A DNA stretch of 64,000 bases from Desulfovibrio sp. JC022 (GCF_010470665.1 NZ_VOPZ01000001.1:434001-498000), one strand, 5' to 3'; positions 33,169 to 42,437 are shown, counted from the first letter of the stretch. The notes: generated from the sequence alone by a model not told the origin. Translations and numbers: made by a program.

Positions 33169-35671
33169 ATTCTGGTTTATCTAATTCTATTTTATTCAGG
33201 AAACGGTGTTTCCGCAGGGCCGCAGATCTGAAAGTCTTGCTGACAAGTTTCCGTTTTTCCTTGAGGGCTTCACGCTGAGCCGCAATTTGGGCCGCTTCAT
33301 CGCCTTTAGGTTTGTATTTGGTTTTGACTCCGCGAAAGGCTACCTTGATTTTCTTACCTTGGAATTTTTGGTCCAACTCATCCATAATATCCGATTCCGT
33401 GGGGAATTTATCCTCAAAGTGGCTGACCCAGAAGTTCATTTCAAAGTCCAATCCTAACAGTCCAAAACGTTTGAATAAAAGATTAGGAGCAGGATCTTTG
33501 AGTACATTGGGATGTTTCTTGACTACTTTCATCATTATCTTTTTGGCTTTTTTGACCTTTGAGCCGGGAACAAGTGTGACCGGAATAGTCACTCTGATGC
33601 GGGTGTCCTGATAGTTGAGGTTGATGATTTCACCTTTAAGGAAACTTGAGTTTGGGATGATGACCATACTGTTGTCTAAAGCCTTAAGGGTCGTGTTGCG
33701 GATGGAAACATCGGCTACCGTGCCGATTATCTTTTTATGTTGCAGGGTGTCCCCTTTTTTGATTGATCCGCCGAAGAGGATGATCAGTCCGCTCACAAAG
33801 TTGCTGACAATATCCTTCATCCCAAAACCGATTCCGATGGAAAGGCCGCTGGCGATCCAGGTCAGTGCGGACATGGGAATGCCCAGCAGAAAGAAGGAAG
33901 CCAGCAGGAATACCACCCAGACAATGTATGATCCGATGGTGGAAAGGGTATGGGCTAATGCCGATTCAATGCGTTGCCCGTTAATTGAAGTATTGGTGAC
34001 AAATGATTTCAGCCAGAAAAGGGCCAGACGTGCGGCAAAGAAAAGAATAAGGATGTAAAAAAGATTTTTTACCGAGATGTCCGCTCCGGCAATGTTCATG
34101 TCCATGTGCCGGAATACAAAGCGGGCAAAAGGAACACCGCCCATGTAAGCCGTGGCCCAGCCGATGAACATGAAAATGATCACAGAAACAGAGAGCGGGT
34201 AAAATAGCTGGACCATCTGATTATGGTGCTGTGCTTCGCGTAATCCCTGTTCAAATTTTTTCTGCTCGTCCTCGTCAAGTTCCTTATCTTCGGGAAGCTG
34301 GTATTCCGGCTGGGGCAGGTCGGTGATCATAATTGTTTTAAGGGCCGCGCAAATCTTCATGGTTACCAGAAAGAGGAACCAGATCTGGGTCAGCATCATG
34401 GCCTGCGTGCCAAATCCCAACAGGGTGAAAATTGCGGAACTGGCAAGGACAACTTTGTTCGCCTTGAATGTGGAACGGGTTATTTGCAGGGTATATCTGT
34501 TGCGGTTGGCGTGCATGGCTGCCAGCCCCGTCAGACTGAGCAGAAACCAGACTACGGACAAACATTCCGCAGGCAGGGTCAGCATGTGCATGATATCCCC
34601 GGCGGTCATCAGGCTCCAGAGGATGAACATTGGAGTATAAATGAGCGGTGCAGGCTGAACCTTTTCCCGTGCCCAGAGAAAATTGCGGGTACAAATGATG
34701 GCACCAAGGGTAATGGCTTCGGTCCAGAGCAGTCCGGTTATCTGGTTGGCAGTGAAAAGGGTCAAAATGCGGGCGAAAAGAATTGCCGTACCAAGCGAGA
34801 TCAGGAAGAGACCCGTGTTGTAGAATGAGAGTTTATGGTTGCTGAACATGGGTCTGCGGAGCATTTTTTTTACCAGAGTGCGCAGGGTCAGCCAGAGGAC
34901 AATGGTTATACCGCACATGATCAGCAGGAAATTATCCCATTCAACCCAGACGATAAGTGGGTGGTAGAATTTAGTGTAACTGTCCCGCCATTCATCAAAT
35001 GAGTACCCGATATCTTTCCAAGCCTGCGGAAAAAATAAAATCAGTGCCGGCTCAAAATAAAAGCTTTTCAGGGTTTGGGCATAAAATTTGTGCGTGACTT
35101 CGCGGTCTTCAGCCATGGATTCGATAAATTTGTCTGATTTCAGCAGTGCCGCATCAATGGTTCGTTTCAGAGTGGCCGCTTCCTTGCGAACACGTAAATA
35201 TTTGTCTCTGGTTTCTACCAATTTATGCTTAAGTTGCTGGTCGGTAATTTTGGTCTTGAAATGAATTTCATTAATAACATCGAAACCCTGCTTGATTTTC
35301 TTGAGCCTGTTTTTTTCGATGAGCAAATCAGATTTTGCAAGTTGAACATAGGACTTAACATCGTCCAGCTGCATTATGACCGTGCGGTAGGACCACGGAG
35401 TCTGTTTGGCCATTCCACGCAACATTTTTAACTGGTCGAGACGGACCTGTGCTTTATGAAGTCTTGTATCATATCTAGTGATCATGGCCGGAATGTGCTT
35501 GTTCAGTTCTTTGACAGTTATTTCCTGTCGCTGGATGTCGGCATCAAGGGTTTCGACCATACTCAGCAGGGTTTGGGTGGCTGTTTCGGCTTGTGAGTTT
35601 GCGGCAGCGGAGAAGGTGAGGAGTATAATCGAAAGAATCAGGAATAATCCTTTTTGTGTGCATCGGGGCAT
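33167..35671 (-). CDS. Large MscS-family mechanosensitive channel
   Basis: 834 residues from ATG 35671 (GGAG seven bases before). A signal peptide is followed by a periplasmic coiled-coil region (about 30-200), then multiple membrane helices (about 235-640) and the MscS core: the pore-lining helix 'ASGLSIGIGFGMKDIVSNFVSG', the beta domain (IIGTVADVSIRNTTLKALDN, VIIPNSSFLKGEIIN) and a basic C-terminal tail. It resembles the MscK/YbiO large forms and releases solutes on hypo-osmotic shock. Confidence 0.92.
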   Translation of the reverse strand: MPRCTQKGLFLILSIILLTFSAAANSQAETATQTLLSMVETLDADIQRQEITVKELNKHIPAMITRYDTRLHKAQVRLDQLKMLRGMAKQTPWSYRTVIMQLDDVKSYVQLAKSDLLIEKNRLKKIKQGFDVINEIHFKTKITDQQLKHKLVETRDKYLRVRKEAATLKRTIDAALLKSDKFIESMAEDREVTHKFYAQTLKSFYFEPALILFFPQAWKDIGYSFDEWRDSYTKFYHPLIVWVEWDNFLLIMCGITIVLWLTLRTLVKKMLRRPMFSNHKLSFYNTGLFLISLGTAILFARILTLFTANQITGLLWTEAITLGAIICTRNFLWAREKVQPAPLIYTPMFILWSLMTAGDIMHMLTLPAECLSVVWFLLSLTGLAAMHANRNRYTLQITRSTFKANKVVLASSAIFTLLGFGTQAMMLTQIWFLFLVTMKICAALKTIMITDLPQPEYQLPEDKELDEDEQKKFEQGLREAQHHNQMVQLFYPLSVSVIIFMFIGWATAYMGGVPFARFVFRHMDMNIAGADISVKNLFYILILFFAARLALFWLKSFVTNTSINGQRIESALAHTLSTIGSYIVWVVFLLASFFLLGIPMSALTWIASGLSIGIGFGMKDIVSNFVSGLIILFGGSIKKGDTLQHKKIIGTVADVSIRNTTLKALDNSMVIIPNSSFLKGEIINLNYQDTRIRVTIPVTLVPGSKVKKAKKIMMKVVKKHPNVLKDPAPNLLFKRFGLLGLDFEMNFWVSHFEDKFPTESDIMDELDQKFQGKKIKVAFRGVKTKYKPKGDEAAQIAAQREALKEKRKLVSKTFRSAALRKHRFLNKIELDKPE

Positions 35672-35946
35672 CTTTTTCTCCAAGGCTTGACAAGCCTGCT
35701 ATTTTTCCGGTTAATTATCTGCATCCGCAGACTGCTTTTTCAGTTCGCTTCTTCACAGTCACGCCTGTGACCTTCTTTTCATGAAAATTTTCCGGTACTG
35801 ACCGGATCATGTCCGGTAGAAAATCCTATTCGCAAACGTATATTTTGCAGTCGGCAATTCTTATTATTCAACGTACACTGCTGGTTGTACTAAATGTGCC
35901 TGACAAATAAAACATTTTTTACAGCTGATTATCAATCGGGAGAATT

Positions 35947-36477
35947 ATGGTATCCAATATTTATCTGATCGGTTCCCGCGCCTGCGGTAAAACCACCGTG
36001 GGAAAACAACTTGCCGATAAGCTGCATCTTGACTTTTATGACACTGACGAAGTGCTCGTAAAAAAAGCGGATTGTGAAATAACGCAGTACGTGGAGCAAA
36101 ACGGCTGGGAGAGTTTTCGTGGTCTTGAAGCTGAAGTACTTGGCGAGCTGGCGCAAAAGCAGGGCGCGGTTATCTCCTGCGGTGGTGGAATCGTAGTTCG
36201 CGAGGAAAACAGGACCCTGCTCAGTAAAAAATTTACCGTGTATATCAAGGCGGATGTGCAGACCCTCGCCAACCGTTTGCAGGCCGATCCCAATCATGAT
36301 CAGCGTCCGTCGCTTACCGGAAAGTCCATTGTGGATGAAGTCCGGGAAGTGCTTGAAGCTCGGGAGACGCTTTATTCCGGTTGCGCGAGTCTAGTAGCTG
36401 ACGGCTCCGCTCCAATTGAAGACGTATGTGACCAGATTTTAGAAAGCTACAAATTCTTCAGCAAAGGGGAGAAATAA
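35947..36477 (+). CDS. aroL: Shikimate kinase (AroL-type)
   Basis: Phosphorylates shikimate with ATP. The 176-residue product has P-loop GSRACGKTT (about 9-17), the DTDE shikimate-binding motif (about 32-35), CGGGIVVREENR (about 79-90) and RPSLTGKS in the lid, a feature of AroL more than AroK. It sits one base before aroC, so the two aromatic-pathway genes form an operon. Confidence 0.95.
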   Translation: MVSNIYLIGSRACGKTTVGKQLADKLHLDFYDTDEVLVKKADCEITQYVEQNGWESFRGLEAEVLGELAQKQGAVISCGGGIVVREENRTLLSKKFTVYIKADVQTLANRLQADPNHDQRPSLTGKSIVDEVREVLEARETLYSGCASLVADGSAPIEDVCDQILESYKFFSKGEK

Positions 36478-36478
36478 T

Positions 36479-37531
36479 ATGAGCGGCAATACATTCGGCC
36501 AGATTTTTAAGGTTACCACCTATGGTGAATCTCACGGTCCCGGTTTAGGCGGAGTTATCGACGGATGCCCGGCGGGGATTGAACTAAGCGAAGAAATTAT
36601 CCAACTTGAATTGGACCGCCGTAAACCCGGTCAGGGCATTGCATCCACCGCCCGCAAAGAGGCTGACCGGGTCAAGATTCTTTCCGGTGTTTTTGAAGGG
36701 CGCACTACCGGAACTTCCATCGGTTTTCACATTGAGAATACGGACCAGCGTTCCCATGATTATTCCAAAATAATGAATGTGTACCGGCCCGGACATGCCG
36801 ACCGGACTTTTGATGCCAAGTATGGCTTTCGTGATTATCGCGGCGGCGGCCGTTCTTCCGGTCGCGAGACTGTTTCCCGCGTTGCCGGGGGGGCAGTGGC
36901 GCAGGAGCTTTTGCGCCAACAGGGTATAACCTGTCAGGCTTACTCTGTCCGTATCGGCGGAATTGACGGGGGAGTGAAAGATCCCGAAAAGGCTTACGAA
37001 ATGCCATTTTTCGCTGCCGATCCTGATGTGATCCCCCGCTGGGAAGAGCGGGTCAAAGAAGTCCGTTCTCAGGGCGATACCCTCGGCGGCGTTGTTGAAG
37101 TACGCATCAAAGGCGTGCCTGCCGGACTGGGCGAGCCTGTTTTCGATAAAATCGACGCCCGCCTTGCTTACGCGCTCATGTCTGTAGGGGCTGTTAAAGG
37201 GGTTGAGATTGGTTCGGGCTGCAAGGCTGCCGATGCCCTTGGCAGCGAGAATAATGATTTTATGGATGAGGATGGTTTCCGCAGCAACAACGCCGGCGGC
37301 ATTCTGGGCGGTATTTCCAGCGGGCAGGATATTGTTGTCCGTGCTTACGTTAAGCCCATTCCGTCCATCAGCAAGCCGCAGCAGACCGTTAACCGTGATG
37401 GTAAGCCGGAGGAAATCATAATCGGCGGCAGGCACGATATCTGCGCTATCCCGCGCATTGTCCCGGTGCTCAAGTCCATGGCCATGCTTACGGTGGCTGA
37501 TTTTATTTTATTGCAACGAAGAATGGGCTAA
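36479..37531 (+). CDS. aroC: Chorismate synthase
   Basis: FMN-dependent final enzyme of the shikimate pathway. The 350-residue product has TYGESHGPGLGGVIDGCPAG near the N-terminus, 'YRPGHADRTFDAKYGFRDYR' then GGGRSSGRET, and the C-terminal GRHDICAIPR signature. It follows aroL directly and ends at a bidirectional terminator. Confidence 0.97.
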   Translation: MSGNTFGQIFKVTTYGESHGPGLGGVIDGCPAGIELSEEIIQLELDRRKPGQGIASTARKEADRVKILSGVFEGRTTGTSIGFHIENTDQRSHDYSKIMNVYRPGHADRTFDAKYGFRDYRGGGRSSGRETVSRVAGGAVAQELLRQQGITCQAYSVRIGGIDGGVKDPEKAYEMPFFAADPDVIPRWEERVKEVRSQGDTLGGVVEVRIKGVPAGLGEPVFDKIDARLAYALMSVGAVKGVEIGSGCKAADALGSENNDFMDEDGFRSNNAGGILGGISSGQDIVVRAYVKPIPSISKPQQTVNRDGKPEEIIIGGRHDICAIPRIVPVLKSMAMLTVADFILLQRRMG

Positions 37532-37536
37532 AAAGT

Positions 37537-37575
37537 AAAAGGGATGGATGCTTTAGCATCCACCCCTTTATTTCT
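37537..37575. terminator. Bidirectional terminator between aroC and the methyltransferase gene
   Basis: AAAGGG-TGGATGC, loop TTTA, GCATCCA-CCCTTTA, with T-rich sequence on either strand, located between convergent genes. Confidence 0.8.
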
Positions 37576-38338
37576 ATTTCTTGGCGATTATATAACCGAA
37601 GCTGGTCCAGCGTCCGTTATCGACAGCAAGGGTTTTCGGATCATTGTCCGGGTCCTTTTTGCAGAAAGGGTCGTGTTTGGCGAATTCCATCCACCAGTCC
37701 CATGCATCAGGGGCATAGCCGCTTTCGATGATTTCAAATCCGGCCCGTTTAACGTCGGCAACAGTGCTGTCCACAGTCCTGAAGCATTCTTTCCACGGGA
37801 ATTCCGGTTGTGAAACATAAGGTTCCAAGTCCTCGGGCAACGGTACGTCAAGGTGCATCGGCTCTCCCAATGCGAAGACACCGTCCGGCCTGAGTATCCG
37901 GTGAATCTCCTGAAGGCATTCAATATAGCCCTTTTCACCGCTGATTCCGCGGACCATCTCCAACGCTGTCGTTGAGCTGGCAAAGTCGAATGATTCAGAT
38001 GCAAGGTGCGTTTCGGGCACTCCGATTTTCTGGGTTAAAACCAGATTTTCCACACCCCATTCATGAGCATTGGCCCGGGCATGTTCCACCATTGGCCTAC
38101 CGTCCATACGGTCGTCCCACGGATCAATGCCGAACACGGATATTCCGTATTCTTTTGCCAGAAAGCAGGCCTGAATTCCACGGTTACAACCGATATCCAG
38201 CAGCCTTGCTCCGTTCCATATACCCATTTTCCGGGCTATGAAATCGCTGAGTTTTAGACCGCCGGGACCGCTGCATTGAGCGTATATGGTATCCAGATCG
38301 GTGTATTTTGATGATTTTGAATAATTAATCTGCGTCAT
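37574..38338 (-). CDS. SAM-dependent class I methyltransferase
   Basis: 254 residues. Motif I LLDIGCNRGIQACFL (about 46-60), then acidic GIDPWDD, and post-motif region EIHRILRPDGVFALGEP are typical of Rossmann methyltransferases. The N-terminus (YTDLDTIYAQCSGPGGLKLSDF) is unassigned. The radical SAM/SPASM gene lies upstream on the same strand, 205 nt away; a joint role is possible. Substrate unknown. Confidence 0.85.
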   Translation of the reverse strand: MTQINYSKSSKYTDLDTIYAQCSGPGGLKLSDFIARKMGIWNGARLLDIGCNRGIQACFLAKEYGISVFGIDPWDDRMDGRPMVEHARANAHEWGVENLVLTQKIGVPETHLASESFDFASSTTALEMVRGISGEKGYIECLQEIHRILRPDGVFALGEPMHLDVPLPEDLEPYVSQPEFPWKECFRTVDSTVADVKRAGFEIIESGYAPDAWDWWMEFAKHDPFCKKDPDNDPKTLAVDNGRWTSFGYIIAKK

Positions 38339-38543
38339 TGGATGACTCCTGTTTCTTTAGTTTTTGGAATGGGCATCTGCCCGGACCGCAATAAACCCGG
38401 AGTCCTCCGCCTGCCGCGGAAACAACCCGTCAGCAGACGGATTACATTACTATTCTCTTTTTCATAAAATCCCCGTTAAATGTTTGTGTGTTAGGCCATA
38501 ACAGATGCTACGGCCTGATAATAAATACAAATATTTTATAAAT

Positions 38544-39467
38544 CTAGCCGGTGCAGGTCTTACAGATTTTCAAATTGCTGAAATCCCCGGCCTGATATTG
38601 GCGGATCAGGGAAATGAAGTGATCGGAGTTCCAGATTTCCTCTAAGGTGTTCTTATAGAGGTTGCCGAGAACTACGGTTCTGCGCCAATCGTGACAACAG
38701 ATGATTACATCCCCGTTGTAGAGTACGTAAGCCTGCTTGAGGAAAAGATCACAGTCGCGTTTGAGTTTTTGTTTCTGAGTGCTTAAGCCGCTGATGTCGT
38801 CCCCGGCGCGGTTATCCAACTGGTGGATCTTGAAGGTTACATCACGCTTGGCCCAATGCTTCTTGGCGTATTCCAGCTCATCATGAACGATGGTGGTATC
38901 AAGGGTGGTGATGGAGACTTTGGGTCGTTTGGCACCTTTCTTTTCCTTGATGTCGAGGAATCTATCAATGTTATCTAGAATGTTGAATTTCTTGATGCCC
39001 ATGGATTCAGTGTAAGTCTCGGCGGAATAGCCCTGCACGGAAACCCAGAGATGGCGCAGGCCGGATTCAATAAGCCGTTCGCTCATGTCTTCAGTAAGCA
39101 GAGCACCGTTGGTGTTAATCTTGGTGCGGGTGAAAGGCTTTCTGTTTTTTTCAATGTACGCGATACGCTCAGGCATTTTTTTATCCATGAGCGGTTCATT
39201 CATTAAATAAGGGCTGATACGGCCGATGAAATGTTTGCTGGTCTCATCGATGATTTTTTTGAAAAGATCATCTTCCATATGGCCTTGAGGCTGTGTATTA
39301 TGAGTATGTTTCCAGCCGCAGAACAAACACATGGCATTACAATGGCTTGTGGTTTGAATCTGAATGGCGCGCGGAAAAGAGGGACGGGGACGTTTTTTGT
39401 CCTTCATCCAAGTTATCAGCTGTTGAAATTTGCCTTCGTCTTCCGCAGGCATATAATATTCACCCAT
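38544..39467 (-). CDS. Radical SAM protein with SPASM-type C-terminus
   Basis: 307 residues. CX3CX2C cluster motif in CNAMCLFC (about 43-50), followed by SAM-binding features (MNEPLMDKKMPE, NTNGALLTEDM). The C-terminal part has CDLFLKQAYVLYNGDVIICC and NLYKNTLEEIWNS, then CKTC, as in SPASM auxiliary-cluster proteins. Such enzymes modify peptides or build cofactors. Divergent from the thiamine-binding gene; no obvious precursor peptide is nearby. Confidence 0.88.
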   Translation of the reverse strand: MGEYYMPAEDEGKFQQLITWMKDKKRPRPSFPRAIQIQTTSHCNAMCLFCGWKHTHNTQPQGHMEDDLFKKIIDETSKHFIGRISPYLMNEPLMDKKMPERIAYIEKNRKPFTRTKINTNGALLTEDMSERLIESGLRHLWVSVQGYSAETYTESMGIKKFNILDNIDRFLDIKEKKGAKRPKVSITTLDTTIVHDELEYAKKHWAKRDVTFKIHQLDNRAGDDISGLSTQKQKLKRDCDLFLKQAYVLYNGDVIICCHDWRRTVVLGNLYKNTLEEIWNSDHFISLIRQYQAGDFSNLKICKTCTG

Positions 39468-39578
39468 GTGATTTTACTCCTTGTAAAATTAATGGCGGGT
39501 AATTTAAGTGTCGGTATTCGGGAGGCCGAACTTATAATGAGTTGACAAGCAGTGTCAACGTGTATGGAGTAGCAGATA

Positions 39579-39872
39579 ATGAGTGTTCTTGTTGAATTGA
39601 CAATATTCCCTACGGATAAGGGCGAAAGTGTCAGTCCTTACGTGGCAAGGGTTGTGAAAATTATCCGCGAGTGCGGACTTCCCTGCCAGCTTGGTCCCAT
39701 GGGGACCTGTATTGAAGGGGAGTGGGCCGAAGTTATGGATGTGGTGACAAAATGTTATCAAGCCCTTGAAACTGATTGCGAGCGCATTTATATGCTAATG
39801 AAAGCCGACTGCCGCAAGGGTGCGGTGGACAGGCTGCACGGAAAGGTTGAATCTGTAGAATCAAAACTTTAA
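39579..39872 (+). CDS. MTH1187/YkoF-type thiamine-binding protein
   Basis: 97 residues in a ferredoxin-like fold: SVLVELTIFPTDKGESVSPY at the start, LPCQLGPMGTCIEGEW, and a CRKGAVDRLHGKVESVE end. The MTH1187 family is described as binding thiamine-type ligands in a tetramer. No thiamine transport or synthesis gene is adjacent and no TPP riboswitch is visible, so function here is inferred. Confidence 0.85.
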   Translation: MSVLVELTIFPTDKGESVSPYVARVVKIIRECGLPCQLGPMGTCIEGEWAEVMDVVTKCYQALETDCERIYMLMKADCRKGAVDRLHGKVESVESKL

Positions 39873-39895
39873 CCGGGATCGGTTTGGAGAGTTTG

Positions 39896-40390
39896 ATGAA
39901 AAAATTTAAGCCCGCTATTTGTGCAGGGTTACTGCTTTTGTTAATATTTGCCGTATCCGGTTGTGCTCATTTGGGTGTTTCGCATCTTCAGCGGCAGTCG
40001 TGGAAGCTCGAAATTTCGCGTATCATGCAGATGGAGTTCATGAAATTTGAGTATGAAATCGTACCCCGCAAGGATAGTTTCGGATTGCGCGGAACCGCCT
40101 ACGTAAAGAAGAACAGTGTGCCTATGTGGGCCGGATGGATTGGTGAACTCTGGATTCAGGGCTATCTGTCCGATATGGACAGCGAGGTACTCGCTCAGGG
40201 ATTGCAGGTCTTCTCCCCGGAAAAGCTGGAGGAAGGAAAGGGTATTCCCTTTGATTTCGAGCTTAAGCCGGATCAGCTTGATTCCGGGCCGCTTTACATT
40301 TCTTTCGGATACCGCATGGCTCTCTACAAAAGTCGCGAGGACAACAACGGTCCGCCGTTCATGGCTATTGAGCGAGCTGTCTCGCAGTAA
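39896..40390 (+). CDS. Lipoprotein of unknown function
   Basis: From ATG 39896 (GGAG ten bases upstream) 164 residues with a lipoprotein signal ending AVSGCAH (Cys about 23). The mature part is soluble with alternating strands (FGLRGTAYVKK, LWIQGYLSDMD, PLYISFGYRM). No domain recognised. It lies 11-23 nt after the thiamine-binding gene, so they may be cotranscribed. A REP-like repeat follows. Confidence 0.75.
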   Translation: MKKFKPAICAGLLLLLIFAVSGCAHLGVSHLQRQSWKLEISRIMQMEFMKFEYEIVPRKDSFGLRGTAYVKKNSVPMWAGWIGELWIQGYLSDMDSEVLAQGLQVFSPEKLEEGKGIPFDFELKPDQLDSGPLYISFGYRMALYKSREDNNGPPFMAIERAVSQ

Positions 40391-40430
40391 GAATAGCTTG
40401 TGCGCTTCGCGCTTTTTGATGATCGTATTT

Positions 40431-40517
40431 TGCCTCCGGCGGCGCTTTCAGCGGGACCAGAGAAACTTTTGGGAAAAGTTTCTCTGGACTCTTCAAAACT
40501 TTTTATTATGCTTCGCA
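40431..40517 (-). repeat. REP-like repeat, copy 2 (- orientation)
   Basis: Read on the minus strand: GCGAAGC, ATAATAAAAAGTTTTG, AGAGT, then the inverted repeat CCAGAGAAACTTTT / AAAAGTTTCTCTGG (14 bp perfect, loop of 3; 40457-40487), ending GCCGCCGGAGGCA. Next to the UPF0280 gene and opposite in orientation to copy 3 on its other side. Confidence 0.85.
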
Positions 40518-40544
40518 GTTCTGATTATAAATTGAAGTAATTTT

Positions 40545-41291
40545 TTAGAGTGCGATCAATTCCAGATTGCCCCATGCGCCGATTTTTGAATCGTATTGTA
40601 CGAAAACACCATCAAGCCCGTGTTCCGAGAGAGCGCGGGCTTTTTCTATGACCAGCGGTACATCAGCAGGGGATTTGAGCAGGTTGGCAAGAGAGGTGGC
40701 GGCAGCATCGGCGAAGCGCGCATCTTTGGCCCGGACAGTGACCAGATCACCGCTGCCAAGACTGAGTGAATGTCCAATGGTTCCGGAAGAAGAACAGATG
40801 GAAAGGGGAAAATCTCCGGCTTCTACAGCCAGTCCGATTTTTGTCCCTGAATCAGGTTCGGAAAGCAGTCCGATTTTTCTTGGGTTGATTGAGTGCATGT
40901 AAATGTCCCCGCCGTTTTCCACTATTACATTGGGCGAGTAGGGCAAAAGCTGATCCGCCACAAACTGGGCCACCGCTCCGGCTACTGCCGCCATGGGGCC
41001 GACTCCGCAAGCCTGCGCACTATCCGCCATGGCTTTGATTACCGCATGCACATCACCCGGCACCGCAACCGGGACAAGGCTGGTGGCAAAGTTCGGGTTA
41101 AGCACAAAATGGGCGTTCAGTATTCCGCGAATTTCGTGAACCGCATCAAGTGCCTGCTCACTCAAATCCTTTTCAGCGACAATAAATAGATCAGTCTGCT
41201 CAACAACGACTTGAAATGAAATCTCGTTTCCAGATAGGGCAATGCTCTCACGATAGCCACGGGTATGATCAGTATGAATTTTCTTGCTCAA
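40545..41291 (-). CDS. UPF0280 family protein
   Basis: 248 residues. Family blocks include GVGPMAAVAGAVAQFVAD (about 96-113), NVIVENGGDIY (about 120-130) and ICSSSGTIGHSLSLGSGD (about 165-182), which recall the ApbE-like FAD-transferase fold. Biochemical role is not established. The gene is flanked by two REP-like repeats in opposite orientation. Confidence 0.88.
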   Translation of the reverse strand: MSKKIHTDHTRGYRESIALSGNEISFQVVVEQTDLFIVAEKDLSEQALDAVHEIRGILNAHFVLNPNFATSLVPVAVPGDVHAVIKAMADSAQACGVGPMAAVAGAVAQFVADQLLPYSPNVIVENGGDIYMHSINPRKIGLLSEPDSGTKIGLAVEAGDFPLSICSSSGTIGHSLSLGSGDLVTVRAKDARFADAAATSLANLLKSPADVPLVIEKARALSEHGLDGVFVQYDSKIGAWGNLELIAL

Positions 41292-41321
41292 AATATTTTC
41301 AGGAAAGACAAGCGCGCTAAG

Positions 41322-41410
41322 GGCGAAGCCTAATAAAAGGTTTTGAAAAGGGGAGTCCAGAGGGGAAAAACTTTTGCAAAAGTTTTTCCCCTCTGGTCGC
41401 CGAAGGCATC
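41322..41410 (+). repeat. REP-like repeat, copy 3 (+ orientation), with 40-nt perfect palindrome
   Basis: Head GGCGAAGCC (41322-41330), TAATAAAAGGTTTTG, then a 40-nt perfect palindrome (41357-41396; half-site CCAGAGGGGAAAAACTTTTG), and tail GGTCGCCGAAGGCATC. It lies between the UPF0280 and LUD genes. Confidence 0.9.
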
Positions 41411-41415
41411 AAAAT

Positions 41416-42066
41416 TTAGAAGCCTAAATCTTCATTGATAAATACTATGTGAATGCGTCCTACTGGCGATGATTTTTCGGTGATTCCCCAGACATTACAG
41501 ATACGATCCTTGGAGTTGCAGTCCTGACATTTACCGGTAACTGCGCAGGGGGTCTTACGCTTGAGGCGCATGGCGTTAACCGGCGCAGCGTATTCCTTAA
41601 CGCGGCTGACAGCGGCATCAAGATCGGGACAGAGCTTGTTGCGGCCGACGAGGACTACCACATTACGGGGGCCGAAAGCCATGGCTGCCACACGGTTGCC
41701 TGTGCCGTCCAGATTGACCAGCTCACCTTCTTCAGTGAAGGCGTTTGCGCTGGTGATGAACAGATCGCTCAAAAGAGCCTGACGGCGGCGTTCAATTTTT
41801 TCAGCCATGGGCGGATTAACATCATAGGTGTCGATGACTTTTACTTTCTGAAGTTTTTTTATTTTGTCGTAGAGGCCGGAATCGACCACGCTCATGGAGC
41901 CGCCGAAACTGATTGATTTGGGTTTCAGTTTGGGAATGATTTTATCCACAACCAGAGAGGAGGCTGCCTTCTGGCTTTTGACTACGTATGTTTCATAGCC
42001 GTTGTCCTCGAAAACTTCTTTTATTTCACCAAGTTTGATGTCCCAGAATGTTTGTACGGGTTTCAT
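41416..42066 (-). CDS. LUD-domain protein (YkgG/LutC-like)
   Basis: 216 residues of the LUD (lactate utilisation, DUF162) fold: SISFGGSMSVVDSGLYD, DLFITSANAFTEEGELVN, and 'AMAFGPRNVVVLVGRNKLCP'. The C-terminal part has four cysteines (CAVTGKCQDCNSKDRIC) that may bind a metal. Related proteins belong to L-lactate oxidation complexes, but no lutA/lutB gene is adjacent, so substrate is uncertain. Confidence 0.85.
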   Translation of the reverse strand: MKPVQTFWDIKLGEIKEVFEDNGYETYVVKSQKAASSLVVDKIIPKLKPKSISFGGSMSVVDSGLYDKIKKLQKVKVIDTYDVNPPMAEKIERRRQALLSDLFITSANAFTEEGELVNLDGTGNRVAAMAFGPRNVVVLVGRNKLCPDLDAAVSRVKEYAAPVNAMRLKRKTPCAVTGKCQDCNSKDRICNVWGITEKSSPVGRIHIVFINEDLGF

Positions 42067-42225
42067 TGGTTGCTCCTTGAAATTGTTCAGCCCGTTGGTT
42101 TGGACCGTTAAAAAAGTTGCCGCTTGAAAATATATGAAAAAAGCGGTGAAAAAAAAATGTGCACGTGATAAATCTTTTTAAACAAGTTAAAACAACTCCA
42201 CGTCAGCATTATGTATGAATTCACT

Positions 42226-42254
42226 TTGACAGTACGGCCGCATCGGGGTATGCG
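42226..42254 (+). promoter_or_regulatory. Upstream sigma-70 promoter of the rpmH operon
   Basis: TTGACA (42226-42231), 17-nt spacer, TATGCG (42249-42254). It lies in the 371-nt region 42067-42437 that separates the divergent LUD gene from rpmH and holds no other gene. Confidence 0.5.
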
Positions 42255-42338
42255 GACTTGTTTTCGTTTTGAAGCAGCATAGATTATTCAGAGTGAGATT
42301 AAAAGCACTTAGCTGCACGGTCACATTGAAAACATTTC

Positions 42339-42367
42339 TTGACGATATCTGAAGTAGGGGATATATG
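42339..42367 (+). promoter_or_regulatory. Downstream sigma-70 promoter of the rpmH operon
   Basis: TTGACG (42339-42344), 17-nt spacer, TATATG (42362-42367), about 70 nt before rpmH. A hairpin AGCCGGA..TCCGGCT (42382-42403) is in the resulting leader. Confidence 0.65.
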
Positions 42368-42437
42368 TTCCCGTTCCTCGTAGCCGGAATTTGGTATCCG
42401 GCTTTATAACGTTATTAATTCTTGGAGAAATAGAACA

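Noticed and set aside
38492-38515. Hairpin AGGCC..GGCCT after the radical SAM gene as a terminator.
   Set aside because: No T-tract follows on the minus strand; the structure may be chance or a processing signal.
39468-39578. TPP riboswitch upstream of the thiamine-binding protein.
   Set aside because: The conserved CTGAGA and related core elements are absent in this 111-nt interval.
42067-42437. Possible replication origin upstream of rpmH, as in many bacteria.
   Set aside because: No dnaA or dnaN gene is adjacent and no cluster of DnaA boxes (TTATCCACA) is visible in the region; it has promoter-like features only.
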